A stretch of 64,000 nt of DNA from Leucobacter sp. 7(1) (GTDB lineage: Bacteria > Actinomycetota > Actinomycetes > Actinomycetales > Microbacteriaceae), in assembly GCF_900163635.1 (NCBI RefSeq), contig NZ_FUID01000052.1, positions 149,048-213,047 of the forward strand, read 5' to 3'. A program made the translations under genes and the position numbers. Each line of letters begins with the position of its first letter. Within the stretch, counting starts at the first letter, position 1. Below are positions 23,231-32,765 of the stretch, piece by piece. Below the pieces are notes generated by a model. The model did no database searches, was not told the DNA's origin, and worked only from the letters and a program-made list of their open reading frames with translations.

Positions 23231-25888
23231 GTGAGACACAGCTGGCAGGTATTCAAACGGGACGTCATGAGGCTGGTCCGCGTTCGCAAGACGTGGGTCA
23301 TCGTCATCGGCATCCTCGTCACGCCCGCGCTCTACGCCTGGTTCAACATCAACGCGTTCTGGGATCCCTACGCCAACACGGCGAACATCACCATCGCGGT
23401 GGCGAACCTCGACGAGGGAGCCGACTCCGAACTGACCGGCGAGGTCAACATCGGCGAGCAGGTCGTTGAGCAGCTTCGTGAGAACGACCAGCTGGGCTGG
23501 AAGTTCATGGAGGAGGCTGCCGCGCACACCGCCGTGAAGCGCGGTGACGCCTACGCAGCCATCGTGATCCCCGCGGACTTCAGCGAAGATCTCCTCAGCA
23601 TGACGACCGGCGAGTTCACACAGCCGGCGCTCAAGTACTTCGTGAACGAGAAGGCAAGCGCGATCGCGCCGAAGATCACCGACGTGGGTGCCTCCACTCT
23701 CGACGCGCAGATCACCACCGCCTTCAAGGAGCAGGTGGCCGAGGCCGCCACCGAGGCGGTGAAGGGCGCGGGCGATTCGGTTGAGCTCAAGCTCCTGAAC
23801 GCCCGGACGAACTCGCTGAACGCCTTCGACCGGACCACGAAGGAGCTGAGCGAGGCCCGCGCGAGCATCGCCACACTCCAGGAGGGCATCGAGGACTCCC
23901 GCGCAGGGCTCGGCTCGGCTCGCACAACCCTTGCGGATCTGGATACCACCCTCGCGGACGTGAAAGTCGCCGTCGCGCAAGCCCAGTCGATCATCGTCGA
24001 GACCCAGCAGCAGGTCGTCACATTCACGGATGCCGCAAGCTCGGCATACCTGACCGGCACCACCCTGCTCGCCGACGCCACCGCGTCCGCGCACACCTCC
24101 GTCACCGAGCTCACTCACGGCTTGGACCAGGTCGGATCCCGCGTCGATTCATCGATCACCGCCGTCACCGCGGTCGTTGAGGCGAACGAGGCCACGATCA
24201 CGCAGCTCCAGGCGCTGCTCGCGACTTCGGGGCTCAGCCCGGAGACGACCGCCCCGTTGCAGGCAGCACTCGACGGGCTGCAGGCCCAAAACGCCGCCCA
24301 TCAGACCACACTGCAAGACCTCACGGCTCTGAACACGAGCGCCGCCGACGCCGCCCAGTCGATCCGGAACGCGAGCGGCGCACTGAACGACGCGATGCAG
24401 GGCACCGCCGGTGCCGCTGGTGACATGCGCTCGATCATCACGAACACCGTGCCGGCCGTCAACGCCGCAATGTCTCAGCTGTCGTCGAGCGCCGGCGCCT
24501 TCGGAGCGGCGATCGGGGCACAGCAGGCGACCCTCACCCAGGCAGACGAGCTCCTCCGCGGTCTCGACACCCAGCTTGTGTCTACCTCGGCGGCTGTCGG
24601 AAACTTCGATTCTGACCTCTCGAACATCGCGACGGGAGTGAAGAACGCCCGTGCCGACGTCCTCGCCCTCGGCTCGGCATCGGAGTGGAACACACTCCAG
24701 ACTGTGACCGGCCTCGACCCCGAACAGATCGCGCAGTTCATCGCGTCACCCGTGACTGTTGACGAGAAGGTCGTGTTCCCGATCGAGAACTACGGCTCAG
24801 CGATGGCGGCGCTTTTCACAAACCTGTCACTGTGGATCGGCGCGTTTGTGCTGATGGTGATCTTTAAGGTCGAAGTCGACACCGAAGGGATTCCCGGCCT
24901 CACCGTGCGCCAGGCATACCTGGGGCGGTTCATGCTGCTCGGAACGCTCGCGATGCTGCAGGCGCTTATCGTCTGCCTCGGCAATCTCGTGATTGGCATT
25001 CAAACAGCAAGCGCGCTCGCCTACGTGGGGACCGGACTCTTCACCGCGCTTGTATACGTCAGCATCATCTATGCACTGTCGGTCGCGTTTGGCCATATCG
25101 GCCGCGGCCTCTGTGTGCTGCTGATCATCATGCAGATCCCCGGCGCTTCGGGGCTCTACCCGATCGAACTCATGCCCGGCTTCTTCCGGACGATCTACCC
25201 GCTCCTCCCCTTCTCCTACGGCATCGACGCGATGCGGGAGACGATCGCCGGCTTCTACGGCGGCCACTACTGGCGCTTCGTGGGTGTCCTGGCACTCATG
25301 GGGACCGTCGCGTTTTTCCTCGGGATGATCCTGCGGCGCCGCCTCGCGAATTTCAACAGGCTCTTCAACCGCGAGATCGCGGCGACGGATCTCCTGATCG
25401 GCGAAAAGGTCCAGGTCGTGGGTTCCGGGTACCGTTTGCCCGACGTGATCCATGCGCTCCGCAACCGCAGCGAGTACCGCGCGGATCTGGAGCGCCGTGC
25501 CAAGCCGTTCACCCAGCACTATCCCGCGCTGCTCCGAGGCACGCTCATCACGGGTGCCGTCGGGCTCGGTGCCCTCGCGATCATCGCGTGGGCGCTGCCC
25601 GGAGGCAAGGCCCCGCTGCTCGGGGTGTGGGTGTTCTGGTGCCTGCTCATCATGGGATTCCTCGTGGTGATCGAGTACATCCGGCAGAGCTTCGCAAGCG
25701 CGCAGGAGGTCGGGAACCTCGAGGACTCCGAGCTCCGCACCGCAATGCTCACTGAACGCACCGAGCTCCACGAAGCGGACGAAGCGGGGCAGTCCGCTGT
25801 GCCGGATCCTGATCCCGATCCTGATCCTGATGCACCCACACTCGTTTTGCGCCGCACCGATACCTCGATGGGAGGGCCGCACGCATGA
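23231..25888 (+). CDS. YhgE/Pip family membrane protein (first)
   Basis: Membrane protein of 885 residues. An N-terminal helix (WVIVIGILVTPALYAWFNI with FWDPYANT) is followed by a long extracytoplasmic region of about 450 residues with coiled-coil heptads rich in Ala, Thr and Gln. Then come the ABC-2-like membrane domain with six helices (NYGSAMAALFTNLSLWIGAF to LPFSYGIDAMRETIAGFYGG), two extra C-terminal helices and an Asp/Pro-rich tail. YhgE/Pip proteins are linked to phage receptor function and type VII secretion accessory roles (Pip, EsaA relatives), and to small-molecule export. It overlaps the next gene by ATGA. Confidence 0.9.
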   Translation: MRHSWQVFKRDVMRLVRVRKTWVIVIGILVTPALYAWFNINAFWDPYANTANITIAVANLDEGADSELTGEVNIGEQVVEQLRENDQLGWKFMEEAAAHTAVKRGDAYAAIVIPADFSEDLLSMTTGEFTQPALKYFVNEKASAIAPKITDVGASTLDAQITTAFKEQVAEAATEAVKGAGDSVELKLLNARTNSLNAFDRTTKELSEARASIATLQEGIEDSRAGLGSARTTLADLDTTLADVKVAVAQAQSIIVETQQQVVTFTDAASSAYLTGTTLLADATASAHTSVTELTHGLDQVGSRVDSSITAVTAVVEANEATITQLQALLATSGLSPETTAPLQAALDGLQAQNAAHQTTLQDLTALNTSAADAAQSIRNASGALNDAMQGTAGAAGDMRSIITNTVPAVNAAMSQLSSSAGAFGAAIGAQQATLTQADELLRGLDTQLVSTSAAVGNFDSDLSNIATGVKNARADVLALGSASEWNTLQTVTGLDPEQIAQFIASPVTVDEKVVFPIENYGSAMAALFTNLSLWIGAFVLMVIFKVEVDTEGIPGLTVRQAYLGRFMLLGTLAMLQALIVCLGNLVIGIQTASALAYVGTGLFTALVYVSIIYALSVAFGHIGRGLCVLLIIMQIPGASGLYPIELMPGFFRTIYPLLPFSYGIDAMRETIAGFYGGHYWRFVGVLALMGTVAFFLGMILRRRLANFNRLFNREIAATDLLIGEKVQVVGSGYRLPDVIHALRNRSEYRADLERRAKPFTQHYPALLRGTLITGAVGLGALAIIAWALPGGKAPLLGVWVFWCLLIMGFLVVIEYIRQSFASAQEVGNLEDSELRTAMLTERTELHEADEAGQSAVPDPDPDPDPDAPTLVLRRTDTSMGGPHA

Positions 25889-28071
25889 GCGCGATCCTGC
25901 GACTGACCCGCCGCGATGTGCGGCACGCCACGCGCAACGTCATGGCGTCGATCGTGATCTTCGGTCTGGTCATCATCCCGTCCCTGTTCACCTGGTTCAA
26001 CGTGATCGCGAGCTGGGATCCCTTCGCGAACACCAGCCGCCTGAAGGTCGCCGTGGCGAGCGCGGACACCGGCTACCAGAGCGAGCTGATGCCGATCACG
26101 CTCAACGTCGGTGAGCAGGTGCTCTCCGAGTTGCGCGCAAATGAGCAGCTCGACTGGGTCATCACCTCCGAAGAGGACGCGATCGACGGCACCCGTTCCG
26201 GCGCCTACTACGCGTCCATCGTGCTCCCGCCCTCGTTCAGCACTGACATGATGACGTTTTACGCCGACGGCGCGGATCGCACAAGCATCGACTTTTACAC
26301 AAACGAGAAGAAAAACGCGCTCGCCCCCAAGATCACGGAGCAGGGGGCCGAGGGGGTGTCTGCGCAGATCAGCGAGGCCTTCACGGTAACCCTCGGAGAT
26401 GTGGCGCTCGGCCTCATCACTTCGGTGTCCGACTACCTCACCGACGATCAGACTCAGGCCGCGCTCGCCCGCGTCGAATCGCGCGTCAGCAATATCGGCA
26501 CCCAGCTTCGGGCCAGCGCCCGCACCGCCGATACACTCACGACACTCGTGGATTCCGGCCTGCCACTCGTCGACAGCGCAGAATCGCTCGTCTCCACCGC
26601 GGGCGGCGCGTTCTCCGACACCTCCGCAGCTGTGGGGAGCGGGGCCGCCGCAGCCGAAGAGCTCAAGGCTACGCTGCAGGGCGCCACCGAAGCGCTGAGC
26701 TCGGCACTTGCGGCTACCGCCGGAAGCTACGACGCGGTGGGGGCGCGAATCGACGAGCTGTTTGCCAGCGCGGATGCCACCGGCGCGAGCCAGGCGCAGC
26801 TGCTCCGGTCACTCGCGGACGGCGTCCAGCAGCAGATCGACCAGACCACATCGCTGCGGGATCGCCTCGCCGCCGACGTCGCACCCGCGCTCCCCGAGGC
26901 GTCCCAGGCCGAACTCACCCGGGTCCTCAGCCGACTCGATGACGCGATTTCACGCCAGGAAGGCGTGCGCGACCGCCTCACCCAGGCGGCGCAAGATATT
27001 ACCGACGGCAGCGCGTCCTCGCAGCAGTCACGCCAGGGCATCGCCGACGCGATCGCGGGGGCGAAGGCCGCGGTCGCCGACGCCCAGAACGCCTACGCGA
27101 ACGGGCTGAAGCCGCAGCTCGATCAGCTCGCAGGCACCCTCGACGTGGTGAGCGCCGATATCGCGAAGATCCGCGGAGACCTCTCGGGGGCGGCGTCACG
27201 CCTCTCCGGCGCTGGCGATTCGGTACGGTCCGTGCTGAGCAGCGCAAGCGAGGCGACGCAGAAGCTCTCCTCCTCACTCAACAAGACCGCTGACACGTTC
27301 GGCGAGCTACAACGCGCGCTCGCAAAGGCGGCGGACACGGGCGACCTCTCGGAGGTCGCCGAGATCATCGGCTCGGACCCCGGTGTGCTCGCGACATCGC
27401 TCGCCGAGCCACTCCGGGTCGACCGCACCGCCGTGTTCCCGATCGCGGGCTTCGGGGCCGGCATGGCGCCGCTCTACACGGTACTCGCGCTCTGGGTCGG
27501 CGCGCTCCTGATGACCGTCACGATTCGTGTGGACGTCACACCGGAAATGCTGCCCGGCGAACCGGAACTCTCCCCCACGCAGAAGTATCTGGGCCGCTAC
27601 GGGATCTTTGCCCTCGTTGGCCTCGCCCAGAGCACGCTGGTGACCGCTGGACTTGTGCTGTTCGTGCAAATCGAGCCAGCGCACCCACTCCTCATGATCC
27701 TTGCGGGCTGGGTCATCTCCCTGGTGTTCACACTGATCATCTACACCTTCGTCGTGGCGTTCGGAAACGCGGGCAAGGCGCTCGCGGTGCTGCTGCTGGT
27801 GATCCAGATCTCCGGATCCGGCGGGGCCTACCCGCTGCAGCTGCTGCCCGTCTGGTTCCAGAACATCAGCCCGTTCCTCCCAGCTACCTACGCCATCGAC
27901 GCACTGCGCGCCGCTGTCGCAGGCATCTATGCAGCTGACTACTGGGTGGCCCTCGGTACGCTCGCACTGTTCGCACTTCCGGCGCTCCTGCTCGGTCTGG
28001 TGCTGCGCCGCCCTCTCATTTCCTTCAATCGGGGGCTCATGGAAGCCCTCGAGTCGAGCAAGTTGATGTAG
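25885..28071 (+). CDS. YhgE/Pip family membrane protein (second)
   Basis: Protein of 728 residues and paralogue of the preceding one: VIFGLVIIPSLFTWFNVIAS, WDPFANTSRLKVAVASADTG, a coiled-coil ectodomain of about 400 residues, then GFGAGMAPLYTVLALWVGAL through PFLPATYAIDALRAAVAGIY. It lacks the C-terminal extra helices and acidic tail of the first copy. The two coupled genes probably encode a heteromeric membrane complex. Neither has an ATPase motif, and the siderophore ATPase upstream belongs to another family, so the energy source is unclear. Confidence 0.9.
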   Translation: MSAILRLTRRDVRHATRNVMASIVIFGLVIIPSLFTWFNVIASWDPFANTSRLKVAVASADTGYQSELMPITLNVGEQVLSELRANEQLDWVITSEEDAIDGTRSGAYYASIVLPPSFSTDMMTFYADGADRTSIDFYTNEKKNALAPKITEQGAEGVSAQISEAFTVTLGDVALGLITSVSDYLTDDQTQAALARVESRVSNIGTQLRASARTADTLTTLVDSGLPLVDSAESLVSTAGGAFSDTSAAVGSGAAAAEELKATLQGATEALSSALAATAGSYDAVGARIDELFASADATGASQAQLLRSLADGVQQQIDQTTSLRDRLAADVAPALPEASQAELTRVLSRLDDAISRQEGVRDRLTQAAQDITDGSASSQQSRQGIADAIAGAKAAVADAQNAYANGLKPQLDQLAGTLDVVSADIAKIRGDLSGAASRLSGAGDSVRSVLSSASEATQKLSSSLNKTADTFGELQRALAKAADTGDLSEVAEIIGSDPGVLATSLAEPLRVDRTAVFPIAGFGAGMAPLYTVLALWVGALLMTVTIRVDVTPEMLPGEPELSPTQKYLGRYGIFALVGLAQSTLVTAGLVLFVQIEPAHPLLMILAGWVISLVFTLIIYTFVVAFGNAGKALAVLLLVIQISGSGGAYPLQLLPVWFQNISPFLPATYAIDALRAAVAGIYAADYWVALGTLALFALPALLLGLVLRRPLISFNRGLMEALESSKLM

Positions 28072-28082
28072 GACGGAGCCGC

Positions 28083-28736
28083 ATGTCAGCCCAATTCGCC
28101 CGGGAACGCCCGGCCACGAATCTCCTGCCCGGTTCGCGGCGGCGCGACGCAACCGCGAACCGGGAGACCCTGCTGTGGGCGGCGCAAGCCGCTCTCGCCG
28201 AACAACCGACGGCCTCGCTCGACGCGATCGCACAGGCGGCAGGACTCACACGGCGCGCGCTCTACGGCCACTTCCCCGACCGGGACGCGCTGCTCCACGA
28301 GGTCATCGCCGTCGGCGCACGCCAATTTCGCGAGATCGCAACCGCCGCGTCAGATGATGATCCCCGTGTGGCCCTCGCGCAGCTTGCGGCCCGGCTGTGG
28401 AACGCCGCCCAGGCGGTGCGCGCCTCGGCGCACATCTCCGCGCAGGACGCATACGCAGACGCCACTGCCCAGGCCCTCGAGCCGCTGCGCCAGCGCCTCA
28501 CTGTGCTCACCCAGCAGGGTGTCGGATCCGGCGCGTTCCGCCGCGACATGACCCCTGAGCTCCTGGCATTCCTCATCGAGGAGACTGCCCGGGCGACGCT
28601 CCGCGAGCGGCGCGTCGCCGAGACCGCTGGGGCCGAGACCGCAGTCAAGGTGATCCTCAGCATCGTGGGGCTCTCCTGGCAGGAACAAGGTGAATTGCTC
28701 GCTACGCACCCTGAGGTGTTGAGCGCCGACCGATAA
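28083..28736 (+). CDS. TetR-family regulator of the YhgE operon
   Basis: Regulator of 217 residues. The N-terminal HTH is TASLDAIAQAAGLTRRALYGHFPDRDALLHEV. The alpha-helical C-terminal ligand domain has no recognised ligand motif. GGAG lies 5 nt before the ATG, 11 bp after the second YhgE stop, so it is the third gene of the operon. Position makes the palindrome at 23192-23217 its probable target. The last 35 bp overlap the 3' end of the convergent MFS gene. Confidence 0.88.
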   Translation: MSAQFARERPATNLLPGSRRRDATANRETLLWAAQAALAEQPTASLDAIAQAAGLTRRALYGHFPDRDALLHEVIAVGARQFREIATAASDDDPRVALAQLAARLWNAAQAVRASAHISAQDAYADATAQALEPLRQRLTVLTQQGVGSGAFRRDMTPELLAFLIEETARATLRERRVAETAGAETAVKVILSIVGLSWQEQGELLATHPEVLSADR

Positions 28737-30180
28737 ACGGAGCGCACGCCACACCGATCAGGGCGATAATCCCGGCGACCACAAACGCCGTTCGCACCCC
28801 GGCGGCCTCACCCGCGGGGCCCGCAACGCCGCTCATCGCCGCACCCCAGGCGAGCCCGCCGACCATCGCGGCAATTCCGATGGCTCCGGCCAGCTGCTGA
28901 AGCGCGTTGACGATCGCGCTGCCGTGGCCGTACAGGCGCACCGGCACCCCGCTCAGCGCGTGGGTCAGCATCGGGGTGAGCACGAGCGACATCCCGATCG
29001 AGAACAGCACGTGCATGGCGATGATCGTGGGCACGGTGGTCCCCGCGTCGATTGTCACCATCCACCACTCCGCGGCCGCAAGCAGAATCGTGCCGGGGAC
29101 AACAAGCGGCAGCGGCCCCACTGCGTCGTAGAGCCGCCCGACAAACGGCGAGAGCAGCCCCTGCGTCACGCCGCCAGGCAGCAGCATCAGCCCGGTGGCG
29201 AGCACACTCAGCCCCAGCACAGACTGCGCAAACATCGGCAGCACGATGACGGTCCCGAGCATGGTCCCCATAGCGACCATCACCAGCACCACTGAGAGCG
29301 TAAAGCTGCGCTGCGTGAAGGGCGAGAGATCGAGCAGCGCGCGCCCTGATCCACGCGCGACCAGGGACCGTTGGCGGATCACAAACCACACGAGTCCCCC
29401 AATACCGACGACGCCGGCGACAAGCGGCACGAGGGATCCGTTCGCGAGATCCGACACCGTCGACGTAGCGGTGACCAGGCCGCCGAAGCCGAGCAGGCTG
29501 AGCACCACGGAGGGGAGATCAAGAGCCGCGCGGCCGCCACCGCCGATCCGGGGCATCAGCGTGGCCCCGATCAGCAGCGCCGCCACCGCGATCGGCACCA
29601 TGAAGCCGAATACCCAGCGCCAGTTGAACGCCTCGATCACGATCCCGGAGAGGGTCGGCCCCACTGCGGGACCCACCGAGATGACAATCGAGTTCAACCC
29701 CATGACGGTGCCGCGGTGCATTGGCTGGACGAGCGTCAGAGTTGTGGTCATGAGCAGCGGCATCACCATCGCGGTGCCGGCGGCTTGCAGCACCCGGGCG
29801 ACAAGCACCACAGCGAAACTGGGGGCGACGGTCGCAAGCACGGTGCCAACGAGGAAGAGGGAGATCGCGACGAGGAACAGGCGACGCAGGGTGAAGCGCT
29901 GCAGCAGGAAGCCCGTTGTTGGGATCACCACCGCCATCGTCAGCAGGAATCCCGTGGTGAGCCACTGCACGGTTGTGGCACTCACCTCAAATTCGCGCAT
30001 AAGCTGCGGGAGGGCGACGCTGAGCACAGTCTCGTTCAGGATCATCACAAACGCGGACACCGCGAGGATCGCGATGGCCGCGGTGATTGCTTTGGCGCTG
30101 AGAGGCGACTGTGCGGGCGACTCATCAGCCTCGGGCACAACGGGAGTCGGGGCGGTATGGGCGGAGGGGGAAGGAGTCAC
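28702..30180 (-). CDS. MFS drug-efflux transporter, DHA2 (14-helix) family
   Basis: Transporter of 492 residues with about 14 hydrophobic segments. It shows DHA2 motifs: LNETVLSVALPQLMREFEVS with WLTTGFLLTMAVVIPTTGFL (motif D1/A region), LVARVLQAAGTAMVMPLL and SIVISVGPAVGPTLSGIVIE (motif C). Such proton antiporters export drugs, dyes or lipophilic compounds. The N-terminal 30 residues are a Pro/Ala-rich soluble tail. The start is a GTG without a clear ribosome site, so it is the least certain part. The gene is divergent from a TetR gene with a palindrome between them, the classic efflux-pump layout. Confidence 0.9.
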   Translation of the reverse strand: MTPSPSAHTAPTPVVPEADESPAQSPLSAKAITAAIAILAVSAFVMILNETVLSVALPQLMREFEVSATTVQWLTTGFLLTMAVVIPTTGFLLQRFTLRRLFLVAISLFLVGTVLATVAPSFAVVLVARVLQAAGTAMVMPLLMTTTLTLVQPMHRGTVMGLNSIVISVGPAVGPTLSGIVIEAFNWRWVFGFMVPIAVAALLIGATLMPRIGGGGRAALDLPSVVLSLLGFGGLVTATSTVSDLANGSLVPLVAGVVGIGGLVWFVIRQRSLVARGSGRALLDLSPFTQRSFTLSVVLVMVAMGTMLGTVIVLPMFAQSVLGLSVLATGLMLLPGGVTQGLLSPFVGRLYDAVGPLPLVVPGTILLAAAEWWMVTIDAGTTVPTIIAMHVLFSIGMSLVLTPMLTHALSGVPVRLYGHGSAIVNALQQLAGAIGIAAMVGGLAWGAAMSGVAGPAGEAAGVRTAFVVAGIIALIGVACAPFIGRRSTPQGA

Positions 30181-30228
30181 TGCAGCGGGGTCGCTTTCAC
30201 ATCGGGGGCATTCATCAGACGTACATCA

Positions 30229-30243
30229 TGGCACACTGTGCCA
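30229..30243. promoter_or_regulatory. Palindromic operator between MFS pump and TetR genes
   Basis: Perfect odd palindrome TGGCACA-C-TGTGCCA, located 49 bp from the MFS start and 69 bp from the TetR start. A TetR-type binding site serving both promoters is the likely role. Confidence 0.6.
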
Positions 30244-30312
30244 CAATTTCGTAAGTGGCCCCGCACATCAGATAGATTCGTGAGTATCGAGACCCGCAAT
30301 CCAAGGAGTGCC

Positions 30313-30975
30313 GTGCCCGAACAATCCGACGCCCCACCCACCGGCTCCCCGGGCACGGAGGGTGTGCGGGAACGCCACTACCGTGAGACGCACAGGCGCA
30401 TTCACCTTGCGGCGCTCGCACTTGCGGAGCGCGACGGCCTCCACCGCATGACCACCGCGCAGATCGCCGCCGACGCCGGGATCTCACGCCGCACATTTTT
30501 CCGCTACTTCTCGTGCAAGGAGCAGGCCGTGCTCCCCGGGCACCGCCGCTACCTCGACGCACTCGCCGAGATCCCCCTCCCCCAGCCCGGCTCCGCCGAC
30601 CCCGCCGACCCCGCCGATATCGTCGCCATCATCGACGCGGTCGGTGACCAGGTCCTGTCCTTTGAGGGCGACCCCGAGCTGACCGTTCACCGCCGCGTCT
30701 CGGCGCTTCTCCACTCCGAGCCAGAACTGCGCGCCTACGGGGCGGCGCAGGACGCCGAGATCGCCGAACGCATGGCCGAGCGCCTCACAGGGGTCTTCCC
30801 CGAGGTCTCGCTTGCGGAACTCACCTTGCTCACTGAAGTGGGCATCACCGCTTGGCGGCACGGCTGGATCCGGTGGTCCGCACAGGCCGAAGCACCAGGC
30901 GCGGAAACCCCGACCGAGAGCCATCGCGCCACACGCGCTGCGCTGCGGCGCGCATTCTGCGGGGGCACCGCGTGA
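30313..30975 (+). CDS. TetR-family regulator
   Basis: Regulator of 220 residues. The HTH is RMTTAQIAADAGISRRTFFR followed by YFSCKEQAVLPGHRRYL. The C-terminal domain resembles the TetR_C group found with monooxygenase and efflux genes (VHRRVSALLHSEPELRAYGA). AAGGAG lies 4 nt before the GTG. The same frame is open for 940 bp upstream, but that part is antisense to the MFS gene. Its TGA overlaps the GTG of the flavin monooxygenase gene, so both are co-translated; the MFS gene is divergent. Confidence 0.9.
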   Translation: MPEQSDAPPTGSPGTEGVRERHYRETHRRIHLAALALAERDGLHRMTTAQIAADAGISRRTFFRYFSCKEQAVLPGHRRYLDALAEIPLPQPGSADPADPADIVAIIDAVGDQVLSFEGDPELTVHRRVSALLHSEPELRAYGAAQDAEIAERMAERLTGVFPEVSLAELTLLTEVGITAWRHGWIRWSAQAEAPGAETPTESHRATRAALRRAFCGGTA

Positions 30976-32300
30976 GCGCGGGCCGCACCCCAGGCACTCA
31001 GCTCAACCTTGTCGCCATGGTGAACCCACCCACGAGCCAGTATGCGGAGAACTGGCGACACCCGCTCTCTCGCACCGACTGGTTGAGCGGCGCCTTTTTC
31101 ACCGACCTCGCGCGCACCCTGGAGCGCGGCTGCTTCGACATGATCTTCTTCGCCGACGCGCTGGCCGTCCCGGAGGACCGGCACGGTGAGTACGCGACGA
31201 CCCTCCGCACCGCGGGCAAGGGCAGCATCTATTTCGACCCGATCACGCTCATCTCTCACGTTGCCGGCGCGACGACACATCTTGGCCTCGGCGCCACAGT
31301 GTCCACGAGTTTCGTGCCGCCGTACGCGATCGCCCGGCAGCTCCTCTCCGCGGACCACCTCTCCGGAGGCCGGGTCGCGTGGAACATCGTGACCTCCACG
31401 ACGGATGCTGAAGCACGCAACATGGGACAGCCTCGGATCGCCTCACCCGCAGAACGGTATGACCACGCCGACACCGTGGTGGAGACTGTGCGCGAGCTCT
31501 GGCGTTCGTGGGCACCCGGCGCGCTTGTCCACGATCGCGTGAGCGGTGAGTTTGCGGACCCAGAACGCGTCCACCGCATCCCCGAGGGGCTGCGGTCTCG
31601 CGGCCCGATCACCCTGCCGCGGAGTCCGCAGGGCGAGCCCGTACTCATGCAGGCGGGGTCGTCGTCTCGCGGCCGCGACTTCGCCGCGCGGTGGGCAGAA
31701 ATAGTCTTCGCGATCAGCGATTCCCCCGAAGAAATGCGCGCCATGCGCACCGAACTCCGCGACCGAGCCCGCATCGACTACGGCCGCGATCCGGACTCGG
31801 TTCGGGTACTTCAGGGCATCCAGCCGATCGTCGGCGGCACCGACGCCGCGGCCCAGGCAAAGCTCGCAGAGCTGCAGGCCGCCATCGACCTGCCCGAAGC
31901 GCTCACTAAACTCGCCAGGCTCCTGCACGCAAACACGCTCGACCCCGAGGGATCCGCGGTCGCGCTGCTCGACGCGCACCGCGGGGCCACCGGCAGCACC
32001 GGTTTCGAAGACATGCTCCGCGCTGTGAGCGAGCGGCGCGGCTTCACCGTCGCTGATCTCGCCCGCGAGCAGGCAATGAACCAGCTCCACCCCCAAATTG
32101 TTGGCACCCCAGCAGCGATCGCGGATGAGCTCGAACACCTGTTCCGCAGCGAAGCCGCGGACGGGTTCATCGTGTTCCCGGCGCTCTACCACTCCTCCTT
32201 CGAGGACTTCGTCTCAGGCGTGGTTCCCGAACTGCAGCGGCGCGGGGTGTTCCGCTCGAGCTACGCGGGCCCCACGCTCCGCGATCAACTACGGGCCTGA
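30972..32300 (+). CDS. LLM-class flavin-dependent monooxygenase (NtaA/SnaA/DszA family)
   Basis: FMNH2-dependent monooxygenase of 442 residues: TQLNLVAMVNPPTSQYAENW, RGCFDMIFFADALAVPEDRH, DPITLISHVAGATTHLGLGA, TVSTSFVPPYAIARQLLSAD, GRVAWNIVTSTTDAEARNMG and VLMQAGSSSRGRDFAARWAE. These are diagnostic of the nitrilotriacetate/dibenzothiophene-sulfone group. It oxidises a small organic compound with flavin supplied by a separate reductase, which is not encoded next door. Its GTG overlaps the TetR stop. Together with the divergent pump this looks like an inducible detoxification or sulfur/carbon scavenging unit (inference). Confidence 0.9.
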   Translation: MSAGRTPGTQLNLVAMVNPPTSQYAENWRHPLSRTDWLSGAFFTDLARTLERGCFDMIFFADALAVPEDRHGEYATTLRTAGKGSIYFDPITLISHVAGATTHLGLGATVSTSFVPPYAIARQLLSADHLSGGRVAWNIVTSTTDAEARNMGQPRIASPAERYDHADTVVETVRELWRSWAPGALVHDRVSGEFADPERVHRIPEGLRSRGPITLPRSPQGEPVLMQAGSSSRGRDFAARWAEIVFAISDSPEEMRAMRTELRDRARIDYGRDPDSVRVLQGIQPIVGGTDAAAQAKLAELQAAIDLPEALTKLARLLHANTLDPEGSAVALLDAHRGATGSTGFEDMLRAVSERRGFTVADLAREQAMNQLHPQIVGTPAAIADELEHLFRSEAADGFIVFPALYHSSFEDFVSGVVPELQRRGVFRSSYAGPTLRDQLRA

Positions 32301-32334
32301 CTCGCGCCCGCCCCTTGCCTACTGCCCGCCGCCC

Positions 32335-32407
32335 GCACCGAAAACACGGAGATTCACGCCCAAATCACCCAATCGGCCGAAAATCTCCTGCGGAATCGAG
32401 AATCTCC
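32335..32407. repeat. 73-bp intergenic repeat, copy 1
   Basis: Differs from copy 2 at only 3 of 73 positions. It contains CGGAGATTCACG (32347-32358), whose exact reverse complement CGTGAATCTCCG lies at 32416-32427, so the unit can fold into a long stem. Confidence 0.8.
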
Positions 32408-32600
32408 TGCAGGATCGTGAATCTCCGCGATGAGCGCGGGCCACCCGGACGCATCGCACCGCACCGCACCGCACCGCACCCACCGCACCCAACCTCTCAC
32501 ATACTCAGCCTGGCCAGTACCGCGCTCGGCTACGACATTACTTGGCCAAGCCCGCGCGCTCTTAAGGCCCTCTGCATCCCCGGCGCCCCGGCAGCCGCTC

Positions 32601-32673
32601 GCACCGAAAACACGGAGATTCACGCCCAAGTCGCCCAATCGGCCAAAAATCTCCTGCGGAATCGAGAATCTCC
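32601..32673. repeat. 73-bp intergenic repeat, copy 2
   Basis: Near-identical to copy 1, in the same orientation, 266 bp further on. The following bases GTGTT extend GAATCTCC so that it pairs with AACACGGAGATTC at the left end of the unit (13 bp). Confidence 0.8.
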
Positions 32674-32765
32674 GTGTTCAGAGTGAGGCGCTAAGGCACT
32701 GAGACGTTCAGGAGCACCAGCGCGCCCCACCGGGGCACAGGGACAACCCCTGCACCCCGGCCCGC

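Larger units (their letters stand above)
32301..32765. other. 465-bp intergenic stretch with repeats
   Basis: No gene is seen. The stretch holds two copies of a 73-bp repeat and a short GCACC tandem tract at 32455-32480. The monooxygenase (+) and PepSY (-) genes converge on it. Confidence 0.7.

Noticed and set aside
21607..28233. Several minus-strand frames of 250-360 codons
   Set aside because: They are antisense to the permease, YhgE and TetR genes, which have clear family motifs and coupled starts; the antisense products resemble no family.
29371..30312. Upstream extension of the TetR gene frame
   Set aside because: The extension runs antisense through the MFS gene; AAGGAG before the GTG at 30313 marks the real start.
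32455..32480. Short GCACC tandem tract taken as a possible CRISPR or iteron array
   Set aside because: The unit is only 5 bp with no spacers, and no cas or rep gene is present.
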